Notes: a model not told the origin generated them from the letters alone. Shown: positions 7,286-14,974, numbered from the stretch's first letter. The stretch is DNA of 18,826 nucleotides from Xanthobacteraceae bacterium (GCA_030037105.1 JASHRY010000206.1:1-18826), one strand, 5' to 3'. Numbers and translations are program-made.

Positions 7286-8308
7286 ATGATGCGTGCCTAT
7301 CAATTGCCCAAGGGCGGCGCCGGCATCGACGCGCTCGCCGTCGTCGATCGGCCGATGCCGAAGCCGCTTTACCGGCAAGTGCTGATCAAGGTCGGCGCCT
7401 GTTCGCTCAATTACCGCGACCTCGGCATTGTGCGCGGTACTTATCGCATGCCGGTACGCGACAGCCTCGTTCCGCTGTCCGACGGCGCCGGCGAGGTGGT
7501 CGAAACCGGCCCGGGCGTCATGCGCGTGAAGGTCGGCGACCGCGTGGCCGGATGCTTCTTCCAGCGTTGGCCGGGCGGCGAGCCGGAGCCGCGTCTGCGC
7601 GACGCGGCCGCGTTAGGCGGCTCCATCGACGGCATGCTCACCGAGTACGCCGTGTTGGAGGAAGACGGGGTGGTCAAGATTCCCGGGCATCTGTCCGTCG
7701 AGGAGGGCGCGGCGCTTCCTTGCGCCGGCGTGACCGCGTGGAACGCTCTGGTTCACCACGCCAAGCTGGTCGCCGGGCAAACGGTGCTGTTGCAGGGCAC
7801 CGGCGGCGTCTCGGTGCTGGGGCTGCAATTGGCGCACGCCATGGGCGTTACCGCCGTCATCACCTCCTCGAGCGACGAGAAGCTCAAGCGCGCCGCGGCA
7901 CTCGGCGCCGCCTTCTGCATCAACTACAAGACGACGCCGGAATGGGACCAAGCGGCGCGCGAGTTCACCGACGGCCGCGGCGTCGACCACGTCATCGAGG
8001 TTGGCGGCGCCGCAACGCTGACGCGCTCGTTCGGAGCCATTCGCACCGGCGGCACGATCAGCATCATCGGCGGATTGAGCGGCGGCGCAACCGAACTCAA
8101 TCCCGGACTGATCTTCTCGCGGCGCGCCAATGTGGGCGGCCTTTATGTCGGTTCCATGCAAATGTTCGAGGCGATGAACGCCGCCATCGCCGCGAACAAG
8201 GTCAAGCCGGCGATCGACCGCGTGTTCGGCTTCGACGAGGTGAAGGCGGCCTTCAAGCACATGGCCGCCGGCGCCCATTTCGGTAAAATCATCATCCGCA
8301 TCGCGTGA
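7286..8308 (+). CDS. MDR-superfamily NAD(P)-dependent alcohol dehydrogenase/quinone oxidoreductase-like protein, zinc ligands absent
   Basis: This 340-residue protein has the GroES-like N-terminal domain and Rossmann fold of medium-chain dehydrogenases/reductases. The nucleotide-binding loop is QGTGGVSVLG (170-179), with SSSDEKL (194-200) following strand 2, a region that often determines NADP/NAD preference. The catalytic-zinc Cys-His pair is missing: the usual GHE region reads SDGAGEV (65-71) and the Cys-containing loop reads ACSLNYRD (38-45), as in zinc-independent quinone oxidoreductases. The four-cysteine structural zinc lobe is also absent. Database names such as 'zinc-dependent alcohol dehydrogenase' would therefore be misleading. 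GAGGAGA (7277-7283) sits just before two consecutive ATGs; the second (7289) has the better spacing. The gene may serve the upstream cluster but is separated from it by 271 bp. It converges on the next gene with a 22-bp gap. Confidence 0.85.
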   Translation: MMRAYQLPKGGAGIDALAVVDRPMPKPLYRQVLIKVGACSLNYRDLGIVRGTYRMPVRDSLVPLSDGAGEVVETGPGVMRVKVGDRVAGCFFQRWPGGEPEPRLRDAAALGGSIDGMLTEYAVLEEDGVVKIPGHLSVEEGAALPCAGVTAWNALVHHAKLVAGQTVLLQGTGGVSVLGLQLAHAMGVTAVITSSSDEKLKRAAALGAAFCINYKTTPEWDQAAREFTDGRGVDHVIEVGGAATLTRSFGAIRTGGTISIIGGLSGGATELNPGLIFSRRANVGGLYVGSMQMFEAMNAAIAANKVKPAIDRVFGFDEVKAAFKHMAAGAHFGKIIIRIA

Positions 8309-8330
8309 GCGGAGGTCCTGGGCGGGCCCG

Positions 8331-11300
8331 TCACAGCAATTTCAGTTGGCGGTCGTCGCGTTTGCGCCGCAGCTCGGCCTGCTGTTGCTTGATAAGCTCG
8401 CTTTCGATGTCGGCGAGGAAAGGCGAAGGCGCCTGCTCGCGCACGCGCCCGCGCCATAGCCGCTTGAGCGCCCGGCTCAGCACCAGGCGGTCCTTCGCCC
8501 GCGTCATGCCGACATAGAACAGCCGGCGCTCCTCGGCCAAATCCTCCGGCGCCAGGTCCGCCGCCTTGCCCCAATGGAGCGGCAGCACGCCGTCCTCGAG
8601 GCCGACGATGAACACGCAGCCGAATTCGAGACCCTTGGCCGCGTGCAGCGTCGTCAGCGTCACGCCCTCGGCGCGCGCGTCCCAGAAATCGGCGTCGCTC
8701 GCCAGCGCGACGGCATCGAGGAAGCTCTTCTCATCGCCGCCGCAGCTTTGCGCCAGCGGCAACAGCCGTTGCAACGCGAATTCGACCGCCGCCCTTTCCG
8801 CGGGCGCGTCGGCGACGAGCGCCGCCGCCTGCCCCCGCAAGCGGGCGGGGAGGTCGTCGCCGGACGCATCGCCGGCGGCGAGCGCGTCGATCAGCGCGCG
8901 AACGGCCGGCTCCTGCGCAAACGGGGCATGCGAGTGCTTGCGGAACGGAATGCCCGAGCGGACCAATGCCTCGGTGAGCGCGGCGGCCTGCGCCTCGGTG
9001 CGGTAGAGCACCGCGAAATCGGCGAATGAAAACGCCGCCTCTTGGCCGCCGGCGCGGCCGCTGTCGATCGAGAAAAAGCTGTGGCCGCCGATCGCCTGCT
9101 CGATCGTGGCGACGATGAACTCAGCCTCCGCGCGCTCGCTCGGCGCCGCATGGATGGTGATGCGCTCGTGCATGTCGCGCACCATTTCGGCGATCGATCC
9201 GCCGGGCGGCGCGGCGATGATCTGCGACGAGGCGGCGACGATGGTGCCGCTCGAACGGTAGTTGCGCCTCAGCGCGACCTCGGCGGCGCGCGGATACTCG
9301 CCGCGGAAGCGGTCGAAGCAGGCGGCATCGGCGCCGCGGAAGCCGTAGATCGCCTGGTGCGGATCGCCGATGACGCACAGATTGCCGCCGGGCGGCGGCG
9401 CCAGCGCGGTCACGAGCCGATATTGCCGGCGGTCGACGTCCTGGAATTCATCGACCGAGATGAAGCGGAAGCGGTCGCGATAGAGCGCGGCCACTTCGGC
9501 GTTCTCCGCGAGCAAGCGCTCGGACAAGTCGACCAGATCGTCGAAATCGATCCAGTTGTTGATGGCAAGCATGTTGCGGTAGGCGGTGCGCGCCGCGGCC
9601 ACTTCGTCGCTCGATGGCGCCTCCATCCGCTCGGCCCTGGAGATGGCGCGGATGAGATTTTCCGCGCGCGGCCGGGGCAGATCGAGCGTCGCCGCAAGCG
9701 CGGCCGCGCGCTCTGCCTCGCCGGCGACGCGGAAGCCGCGATCAAGGCCCACCGCGCCGGGATACTCGCGCAGCAGCGCGAGGCCGAGCGAGTGGAAGGT
9801 GTGGATCGGAATCTTGTCGGCATCCGCGCCGAGCTTGCCGCGCAAGCGCTCCCGCAATTCGGCGGCGGCCCGGCGCGTGAAGGTGATAGCGAGGCAATGC
9901 TCGCCGGCGACGCCGCGTTCGCTCACGAGGTGAATGATGCGGTGCACGAGCGTGCGCGTCTTTCCCGAGCCGGGCCCGGCGACGACGATGAGCGGGCCTT
10001 CGACGATCGCCGCCGCCGCGCGCTGGTCGTCGTCGAGGGCGGCGAGGACGCTGGAGCCGGCGAAGGCATGGGAGTTGTTGGCGAAGGCACGCTCCCTCCC
10101 CCCTTGTGCGGGAGGGTTGGGGAGGGAAGTCGTGAGGTCATGAGAGACCGCGGGCGCCGGCGCCGGTCCTTGAGACCCCCGCTCCCGACTCCTCCCCGCA
10201 ACAGGCGGGGGAGTTGCGGACGGCGCCGCGAACAACATTCCGCCCGCCGTTTTTTGCCGCAGCTCGTCGTCGGCAAAAAGCCGGATCACGCCGTATTCGC
10301 CGTCATATCCGGCCTCGCGGATCACCTTGCCGGCGCGCAGCCGCGCGATGCCTTCAGCAAGCAGCGGGGAATTCGCGCGCGCAATATCATCGAGCGGCAC
10401 CGACTGCAGAATGGCGAGCTCGGAGCCGAGCGCGGACAGGAGCCGATCGTAGCCGCGCGCGACGGTCCGGCTCGCCGGTCCCGTCGCGACGATCTCGCCG
10501 AGCATTTCCGGCAGCGGCACGAGATTCGACACCTCGCCGGCGGTCGCCGGCGGACGGGCTTCGTCCTCGTCGCGATCGGCCAGCGCTTCGACGCGGTGCA
10601 GGACGCCGATGGTCATCGGCCCGCCGCAGACCGGGCAGCGCCCGCCCTGGGCAAGAGTCTCGTGCGGGGAAAGCCTCACCCCGCATTTGCGGTGGCCGTC
10701 GAGATGGTATTTCCCTTCCTCGGGAAAGAACTCGACGGTGCCGACATAACCTTCGCCCGTCTCCAGCGCCCTGCGCATGGCGAAGTAATCGACCGCGCAA
10801 TCGAACGTGGTTGCCTCGCGGCCGAGCTTTCCCGGCGAATGGGCGTCGGAATTGGAAACGAGCCGATAGCGGTCGAGCATCGACAGCCGCCAATTCATCG
10901 GCGGATCTGAGGAGAGCCCGGTCTCGACGGCGAAAATGTGAGCGGCGAGGTCGCCGTAGCATTCGGCGATGGAGTCGAAGCCCGATTGCGAACCGAGCGC
11001 GGCGAACCAGGGCGTCCAGATGTGCGCCGGAATAAAAAAAGCATCGGGACTTGCTGTCAGCGTGATCTCCAAAAGATCGCGCGAGTCGAGGCCGAGGATC
11101 GGCCGCCCGTCGGAGGCGATGTTGCCGATACGGGCGAGACGCTCGGAGATGCGATCGGCGACGGCGAAATCGGGCGCGTAGATCAGGTGATGGACCTTGC
11201 GCGTCTTTTCGCCCTTCTTGTAGATCGTTGAGATTTCGACCTCGAGCATGAAGCGGATCGGGGTGCGGCACGCCGCGGGCAATTCCCGCGCGATCGCCTG

Positions 11301-11513
11301 CTCGATATCGGCGCGCAGCCGGAACAGGCCGGGCTCCGCCGGTATGAGCTTGTCCTTAAGTTCGGCTCGCCAGGCCGGATGGGTGAAATCGCCAGTCGCG
11401 ACCACGCCGATGCCCTTGCGAGCCGCCCACGCGGCCAAATGTTCGAGGTCGAGATCGCGGCTCGTCGCGCGCGAATATTTCGAATGAACATGCAGATCGG
11501 CGTGAAAGCGCAT
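8331..11513 (-). CDS. endonuclease Q-like PHP nuclease fused to UvrD/PcrA-type SF1 helicase
   Basis: This protein has 1060 residues counted from the ATG at 11513, chosen because MRFHADLHVHSKYS is how EndoQ-like PHP proteins begin; an ATG at 11612 would add 33 unlike residues. Residues 1-430 carry the PHP metal site: D6, H8, H10, D42, EVE (91-93), HH (108-109), H164, E197 and SDAH (D223, H225). A zinc-ribbon region (C277, C293, C296) and the GVLHRVEALADR segment follow. Residues 431-478 are a low-complexity linker. Residues about 488-1040 are an SF1A helicase: Q497, Walker A AGPGSGKT (512-519), VDEFQD (687-692), GDPHQAIYGFRG (716-727), TLHAAKGLEF (955-964) and VGMTRAKDR (1001-1009). EndoQ nicks DNA 5' of deaminated bases or abasic sites; the helicase could unwind from the nick. 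The inferred role is base-deamination repair. No clear Shine-Dalgarno is seen at the chosen start. Confidence 0.88.
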   Translation of the reverse strand: MRFHADLHVHSKYSRATSRDLDLEHLAAWAARKGIGVVATGDFTHPAWRAELKDKLIPAEPGLFRLRADIEQAIARELPAACRTPIRFMLEVEISTIYKKGEKTRKVHHLIYAPDFAVADRISERLARIGNIASDGRPILGLDSRDLLEITLTASPDAFFIPAHIWTPWFAALGSQSGFDSIAECYGDLAAHIFAVETGLSSDPPMNWRLSMLDRYRLVSNSDAHSPGKLGREATTFDCAVDYFAMRRALETGEGYVGTVEFFPEEGKYHLDGHRKCGVRLSPHETLAQGGRCPVCGGPMTIGVLHRVEALADRDEDEARPPATAGEVSNLVPLPEMLGEIVATGPASRTVARGYDRLLSALGSELAILQSVPLDDIARANSPLLAEGIARLRAGKVIREAGYDGEYGVIRLFADDELRQKTAGGMLFAAPSATPPPVAGRSRERGSQGPAPAPAVSHDLTTSLPNPPAQGGRERAFANNSHAFAGSSVLAALDDDQRAAAAIVEGPLIVVAGPGSGKTRTLVHRIIHLVSERGVAGEHCLAITFTRRAAAELRERLRGKLGADADKIPIHTFHSLGLALLREYPGAVGLDRGFRVAGEAERAAALAATLDLPRPRAENLIRAISRAERMEAPSSDEVAAARTAYRNMLAINNWIDFDDLVDLSERLLAENAEVAALYRDRFRFISVDEFQDVDRRQYRLVTALAPPPGGNLCVIGDPHQAIYGFRGADAACFDRFRGEYPRAAEVALRRNYRSSGTIVAASSQIIAAPPGGSIAEMVRDMHERITIHAAPSERAEAEFIVATIEQAIGGHSFFSIDSGRAGGQEAAFSFADFAVLYRTEAQAAALTEALVRSGIPFRKHSHAPFAQEPAVRALIDALAAGDASGDDLPARLRGQAAALVADAPAERAAVEFALQRLLPLAQSCGGDEKSFLDAVALASDADFWDARAEGVTLTTLHAAKGLEFGCVFIVGLEDGVLPLHWGKAADLAPEDLAEERRLFYVGMTRAKDRLVLSRALKRLWRGRVREQAPSPFLADIESELIKQQQAELRRKRDDRQLKLL
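10092..10213. repeat. palindromic repeat element inserted in-frame in the nuclease-helicase linker
   Basis: Two GC-rich arms flank about 50 bp. The left arm forms CCCTCCC (10094-10100) with GGGAGGG (10110-10116). The right arm forms CTCCCCGC (10192-10199) with GCGGGGGAG (10205-10213), one bulge. The arms are diverged inverted copies of each other. They resemble the interspersed palindromes between genes in Bradyrhizobium-like genomes, but here the element is translated on the minus strand as TPPPVAG...SLPNPPAQGGRE, exactly between the two enzyme domains. Confidence 0.65.
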
Positions 11514-11614
11514 TGCGGGCAGTCGCGCGAGGATGCGGCCCGGCGGGCCGGACGCGGCCACTCTATGCCCAGCGCCGATTCGCCGGAAAAGCGGCTGTGG
11601 ATGACGGTGCAATA

Positions 11615-11635
11615 CGCCTTGTCAGGCACAAGGCG
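11615..11635 (-). other. perfect 8-bp inverted repeat between pdhS and the nuclease-helicase gene
   Basis: CGCCTTGT (11615-11622) and ACAAGGCG (11628-11635) are perfect complements around a 5-nt loop. It lies in the 165-bp gap downstream of the pdhS stop and upstream of the next start. No T run follows on the minus strand, so a pausing hairpin or operator is as likely as a terminator. Nothing else is evident in this gap. Confidence 0.4.
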
Positions 11636-11678
11636 CGCAGCGCCGCAAGTGTGCCGTGCCGAAGCAATGATGGCGGCT

Positions 11679-14600
11679 TTAAGCGACCACGCGCGTCGGC
11701 GGGAAGGCGACCTCGACCAAGGTGCCGGCATTGGGCGCGCTGGTGATGCTGAAATGGGCGCGGTTTGCTTCCGCGAGCGCCTTGGTCAGCGGCAGGCCGA
11801 GGCCGGTTCCGCCCGAGCCCCAGCTTGCCGACGTCGCCGTCTGGCGGAACGGTTGGAGCGCCGCCTCGACATCCTTGTCGCTCATGCCGACGCCGGTGTC
11901 GCGCACGCGCAGCACTGCGTCGCCAGAATCGGCGAACGCGGTCGATACGATCACCTGGCCGCCGGGGCCGGTGAACCGGATCGAGTTGGAAATGAGGTTG
12001 AGCACGATCTGGCGCAGCGAGCGCTCGTCGGCGACGACTTGGGGCAGCCCCGGCGTCAGCGCGGTGCGGATGATGATGCGCGCGCGGCTCGCCTGCGGCT
12101 GCATGATGCCGACGCATTGCTGCGTGACCTCGTTGAGGTTGACGTTGGCGAAGGTGAGCTCAATCTGGCCGTTCTCGATCTTGGACAGATCGAGCAGGTC
12201 GTTCAGCAGCGAGGCGAGGTGCGTTCCGGCGGCGTGGATGTCCTTGAGATATTCGCGGTAGCGCTCGTTGCTGATCGGGCCGAAGCGCTCCGCCATGATC
12301 ACCTCGGTGAAACCGGTGACGGCGCTGAGCGGCGTGCGAATCTCGTGGCTCACCCTGGCGAGGAAGTCCGCTTTCGCCGCCACGGCCCTTTGCGTTTCGC
12401 GCTTGGCGGCGCGCATGTCCTCCTCGGCCTTCTTCCACGGCGCGGCGTCGCGGAAGACGGCGCAGAAGCGGTCGCCGTTGATGCGCGCGAGCGTCATCAG
12501 CAGCGGATGGGCGGAGCCCTCGCGCCCGCGCGCCGTCACTTCAAGGGCCTCGGCGCGCGCGGTGGGCGCGCGTGCGAAGCGATCGAAATAATCGCGCGCG
12601 GCGCGTTCGCTCTCGGGCGCGAAGAGGTCGCCGAGCACGCGGCCGTTGAGCTCGCTCGCCGTCCGCCCGAACAGCGCTTCGGCGCCGGCCGTCGCGGCGA
12701 CGATCCGTCCGTCGCGGTCGAGCGCGACGGCGCCGTCGGCCGCGGCATCGAGCATCGCCTTGAGCCTGCCGATCTCCTGCTCAGCGAAGCCAAGCGCGAG
12801 CGCGCTCGCCCGCTGGCGTTCCTCGGCTTCGGCGCCGATCAGGACGAGCGCAAGCGCCGAAGCCCCGCGCCAGGGAACTGTGAACAGGCGGCCATTGACC
12901 GGGAAGCGGTCGCCGCCGCGGGTCATGATCGCGAGCTTTTGCGCCGCCTCGCTCTCGGCGAGCGCGGCGGCGCCAGGCTCAGCGAAGAGCGCATTCAAAC
13001 CGCCCGCCGCCACCAGCGCGTCGAGGCTCTCATAGCCGCTCCATTCGAAGAAACAGCGATTGGCGTAGAGGAGCGAATCCTGCCGGTAGACCAGCACGCC
13101 GACCGGAACGCGTTCGAGCAACACCGCCTCGGCGACCGGCGTCGCGTGCGGCTGCGCGTCCTCGGCGTCTGCGCGCGCGGCGGCCGACGCGATCTCTTCG
13201 GCAGCGTCCGCGACCGGCGTGATAGAGGCGGCGGGCATGGCCTGTTCTTCGGCCGGCAAACCGCCGCCGCTCGCAGCAACGGGAGCTTCGCGACCCCCCT
13301 GCAGGCGCGCGGTCAGTTCCTGCGCCAGTTCGCGGAACGCACGGTGTTCCACCGGACTGAGGCTCGGGGCCTTCGGTTCGGACGGCATCCCCGGACGAAA
13401 CGGCACGACGTTGGCGGCGGCGGGCGTGACGCCGGATGCGGATTGCTCGGTGCGCGGCACAACGTCCGCCGCCGCGGCAACGCCAGGCGCCGGGGATTCC
13501 GCTGCCGGCGCGGCGGGCGTTGAACCGGGCGCGGCTTGCGTATCGCCGAGCCCGACGCCTTGCGGCACGGCGGCAGGCGTAGCGTCGTCTTGGGGCGGCG
13601 ATTCCGTCGGAGGCAAGAACCCGATCGGGTGCTTTTGCCGTGCGCGCATCAATCGGTTGATGCCGGCGATGTCGCGACAGACGCCGAACCCGCGATAGCC
13701 GCGAAAATGCCTGTCGCGATCGAACACCGGAAGCCCCGACAGTTCGACTGGCAGCCGCTCATTACCGTCGTCCATCGGCCAGGAAACGACGATGCCGCTC
13801 CAGGTTTCGCGGGTTGCGGCCGCGCGCGCTACCTGGTTTTCCGGATCGAAATTCAGTTCGGCGGCGATCTCGCTCCACAATCGGCCGAACGCGGACCTGG
13901 TGCGCGGTCCCATGAGCTCGATGAATTCGTCCGAGCCGACGATGAAACGGCCGTCGGCATCCATTTGCCAAACGAAGCGCAATGGGTGGCGCCGTTCCGT
14001 CGCCGGTTCCTCGGGCGCGGGATGATGCGCGGGTCGCGGCGCGGGCGTCGTGGCGCCGGCCGGCGCGGGCTCGCTTGCCTCGGGACGATTCTCCTCGGCT
14101 TGAGCTGCGCGCGGCGGTGCGCCGAACGTGACCGCCAGGACCGTCGCCGCATCGCTGCCGAAGCGCTCGACGGTGACCGGGCCGTCGCGCGTTGATCCAT
14201 CGGCGTGGCCGGTCTTGAGCGCCTCCGCCGCGATCGCCGCGATGCCGAGCGCGGACAGCGTGGCGCCGCCGGAAAAGCGCGCCCATGCCGCTGCGGTCGC
14301 GTCGAGGAGCGTACCGTCGGGCGCGAAGACCGCAAACGTGCGCTCGCGATCCGGGAACAACCGCCGGATGCGTTCTTTAAGAGTCAAGGGCGGGCCGGCC
14401 GTTTCGACGGCGACGACGAGAATTGCCAGCGTATCATCGCCAAGGGCGGTACGCGAGCAAGCACAAGTGAGCGCACGGCCGAAGCCGGCGCCGAAGGCGC
14501 ACAGCCGCTCGAGCCGTACCTCTCCCGCCGGCGGCAGGCTCGCGGCGAGGCGGATGATCTGGGCGGCGACCGCCCCCTTGGCGTCGAACCGGAATGTCGC

Positions 14601-14777
14601 GCAATCTTTGATATTCGCGGCGCCGAAGATCGCGGCGCCGACCCCGTTCGCCCATAGAATCCGCGAACCGTCCGCGCTCCACAGCCAAGCCGGCAATGCG
14701 CTCGTCGCGTGCTCGGCGAGCTGGGCCGCAAGGCGCGGGTCGCGCAACGGGGCCAACTCTGACTCCACCATCGGCAT
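11679..14777 (-). CDS. pdhS: PdhS-like cytoplasmic multi-PAS sensor histidine kinase
   Basis: This 1032-residue protein has no transmembrane segment. Several PAS-like domains are visible at about 25-125 and 147-222 (both degenerate), 264-378, 550-650 and 668-780. They are separated by Ala/Pro-rich linkers at about 222-262 and 385-545. The HisKA domain contains the phospho-acceptor H811 in SHEIRTPLSAVTGF, followed by ERFGPISNERYREYLKDIH and LLDLSKIE, a signature shared by the PleC/DivJ/PdhS group. The HATPase has an N-box (N927, N931), DTGVGM (960-965) and GSGGTGLGL. Size, cytoplasmic nature and this signature match Brucella PdhS (about 1035 aa), which acts on DivK in the pathway controlling CtrA and polar differentiation. 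The start is ATG 14777, with a nearby ATG at 14771; the Shine-Dalgarno is weak. A CtrA-like box lies 18 nt upstream. It is divergent from the phasin genes. Kinase versus phosphatase bias is not visible. Confidence 0.87.
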   Translation of the reverse strand: MPMVESELAPLRDPRLAAQLAEHATSALPAWLWSADGSRILWANGVGAAIFGAANIKDCATFRFDAKGAVAAQIIRLAASLPPAGEVRLERLCAFGAGFGRALTCACSRTALGDDTLAILVVAVETAGPPLTLKERIRRLFPDRERTFAVFAPDGTLLDATAAAWARFSGGATLSALGIAAIAAEALKTGHADGSTRDGPVTVERFGSDAATVLAVTFGAPPRAAQAEENRPEASEPAPAGATTPAPRPAHHPAPEEPATERRHPLRFVWQMDADGRFIVGSDEFIELMGPRTRSAFGRLWSEIAAELNFDPENQVARAAATRETWSGIVVSWPMDDGNERLPVELSGLPVFDRDRHFRGYRGFGVCRDIAGINRLMRARQKHPIGFLPPTESPPQDDATPAAVPQGVGLGDTQAAPGSTPAAPAAESPAPGVAAAADVVPRTEQSASGVTPAAANVVPFRPGMPSEPKAPSLSPVEHRAFRELAQELTARLQGGREAPVAASGGGLPAEEQAMPAASITPVADAAEEIASAAARADAEDAQPHATPVAEAVLLERVPVGVLVYRQDSLLYANRCFFEWSGYESLDALVAAGGLNALFAEPGAAALAESEAAQKLAIMTRGGDRFPVNGRLFTVPWRGASALALVLIGAEAEERQRASALALGFAEQEIGRLKAMLDAAADGAVALDRDGRIVAATAGAEALFGRTASELNGRVLGDLFAPESERAARDYFDRFARAPTARAEALEVTARGREGSAHPLLMTLARINGDRFCAVFRDAAPWKKAEEDMRAAKRETQRAVAAKADFLARVSHEIRTPLSAVTGFTEVIMAERFGPISNERYREYLKDIHAAGTHLASLLNDLLDLSKIENGQIELTFANVNLNEVTQQCVGIMQPQASRARIIIRTALTPGLPQVVADERSLRQIVLNLISNSIRFTGPGGQVIVSTAFADSGDAVLRVRDTGVGMSDKDVEAALQPFRQTATSASWGSGGTGLGLPLTKALAEANRAHFSITSAPNAGTLVEVAFPPTRVVA

Positions 14778-14794
14778 GCGGCAAAACTCGTTGC

Positions 14795-14809
14795 CTAACC
14801 AATTCTTAA
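14795..14809 (-). promoter_or_regulatory. near-consensus CtrA box in the pdhS leader (TTAA-N7-TTAG)
   Basis: On the minus strand the sequence reads TTAAGAATTGGTTAG, matching the CtrA consensus TTAA-N7-TTAA at 7 of 8 fixed bases. It lies only 18 nt before the pdhS start codon, which fits repression or a very short leader. The neighbouring function (CtrA-pathway kinase) adds plausibility to feedback control, but binding is inferred. Confidence 0.42.
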
Positions 14810-14862
14810 TAGTGCCGGCGGTGCGCTCCGTCCATGCCGCGCCCCCTACTCCCGGCGGGCAA

Positions 14863-14885
14863 GGCGGGATAACCTTAATCCCGCC
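14863..14885. promoter_or_regulatory. inverted repeat in the divergent pdhS/phasin intergenic region
   Basis: GGCGGGAT (14863-14870) and ATCCCGCC (14878-14885) are perfect 8-bp arms with a 7-nt spacer, AACCTTA. It sits between the divergent starts of pdhS (14777) and the first phasin (14975). Neither gene reads out through it, so an operator is more likely than a terminator. The binding protein is unknown. Confidence 0.4.
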
Positions 14886-14913
14886 GGCGCCACAGCCCGC
14901 ACGCGCGATAAGC

Positions 14914-14942
14914 TTGGCATGCCGACAATGAATTACGCTAGG
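14914..14942 (+). promoter_or_regulatory. candidate sigma-70 promoter of the first phasin gene
   Basis: TTGGCA (14914-14919) and GCTAGG (14937-14942) are separated by 17 bp and lie about 32 bp upstream of the phasin start codon. The -35 is good and the -10 is weak, so this is only a candidate. Confidence 0.3.
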
Positions 14943-14974
14943 ATCGCGCCTGCCAGGCCGACGAGGAGTTTACG

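Noticed and set aside
10092..10213. CRISPR-like or terminator interpretation of the GC-rich palindromic arms
   Set aside because: There are only two diverged inverted arms, no regular spacers and no T tract, and the element lies inside an intact coding frame.
9042..10910. 622-codon plus-strand frame opposite the nuclease-helicase
   Set aside because: Low-complexity translation without motifs, and the minus-strand frame carries a full set of PHP and SF1 helicase motifs across the same span.
11379..13523. 714-codon plus-strand frame opposite pdhS and the nuclease-helicase start
   Set aside because: It spans two real minus-strand genes and the gap between them, has no recognisable domain, and reads as antisense composition bias.
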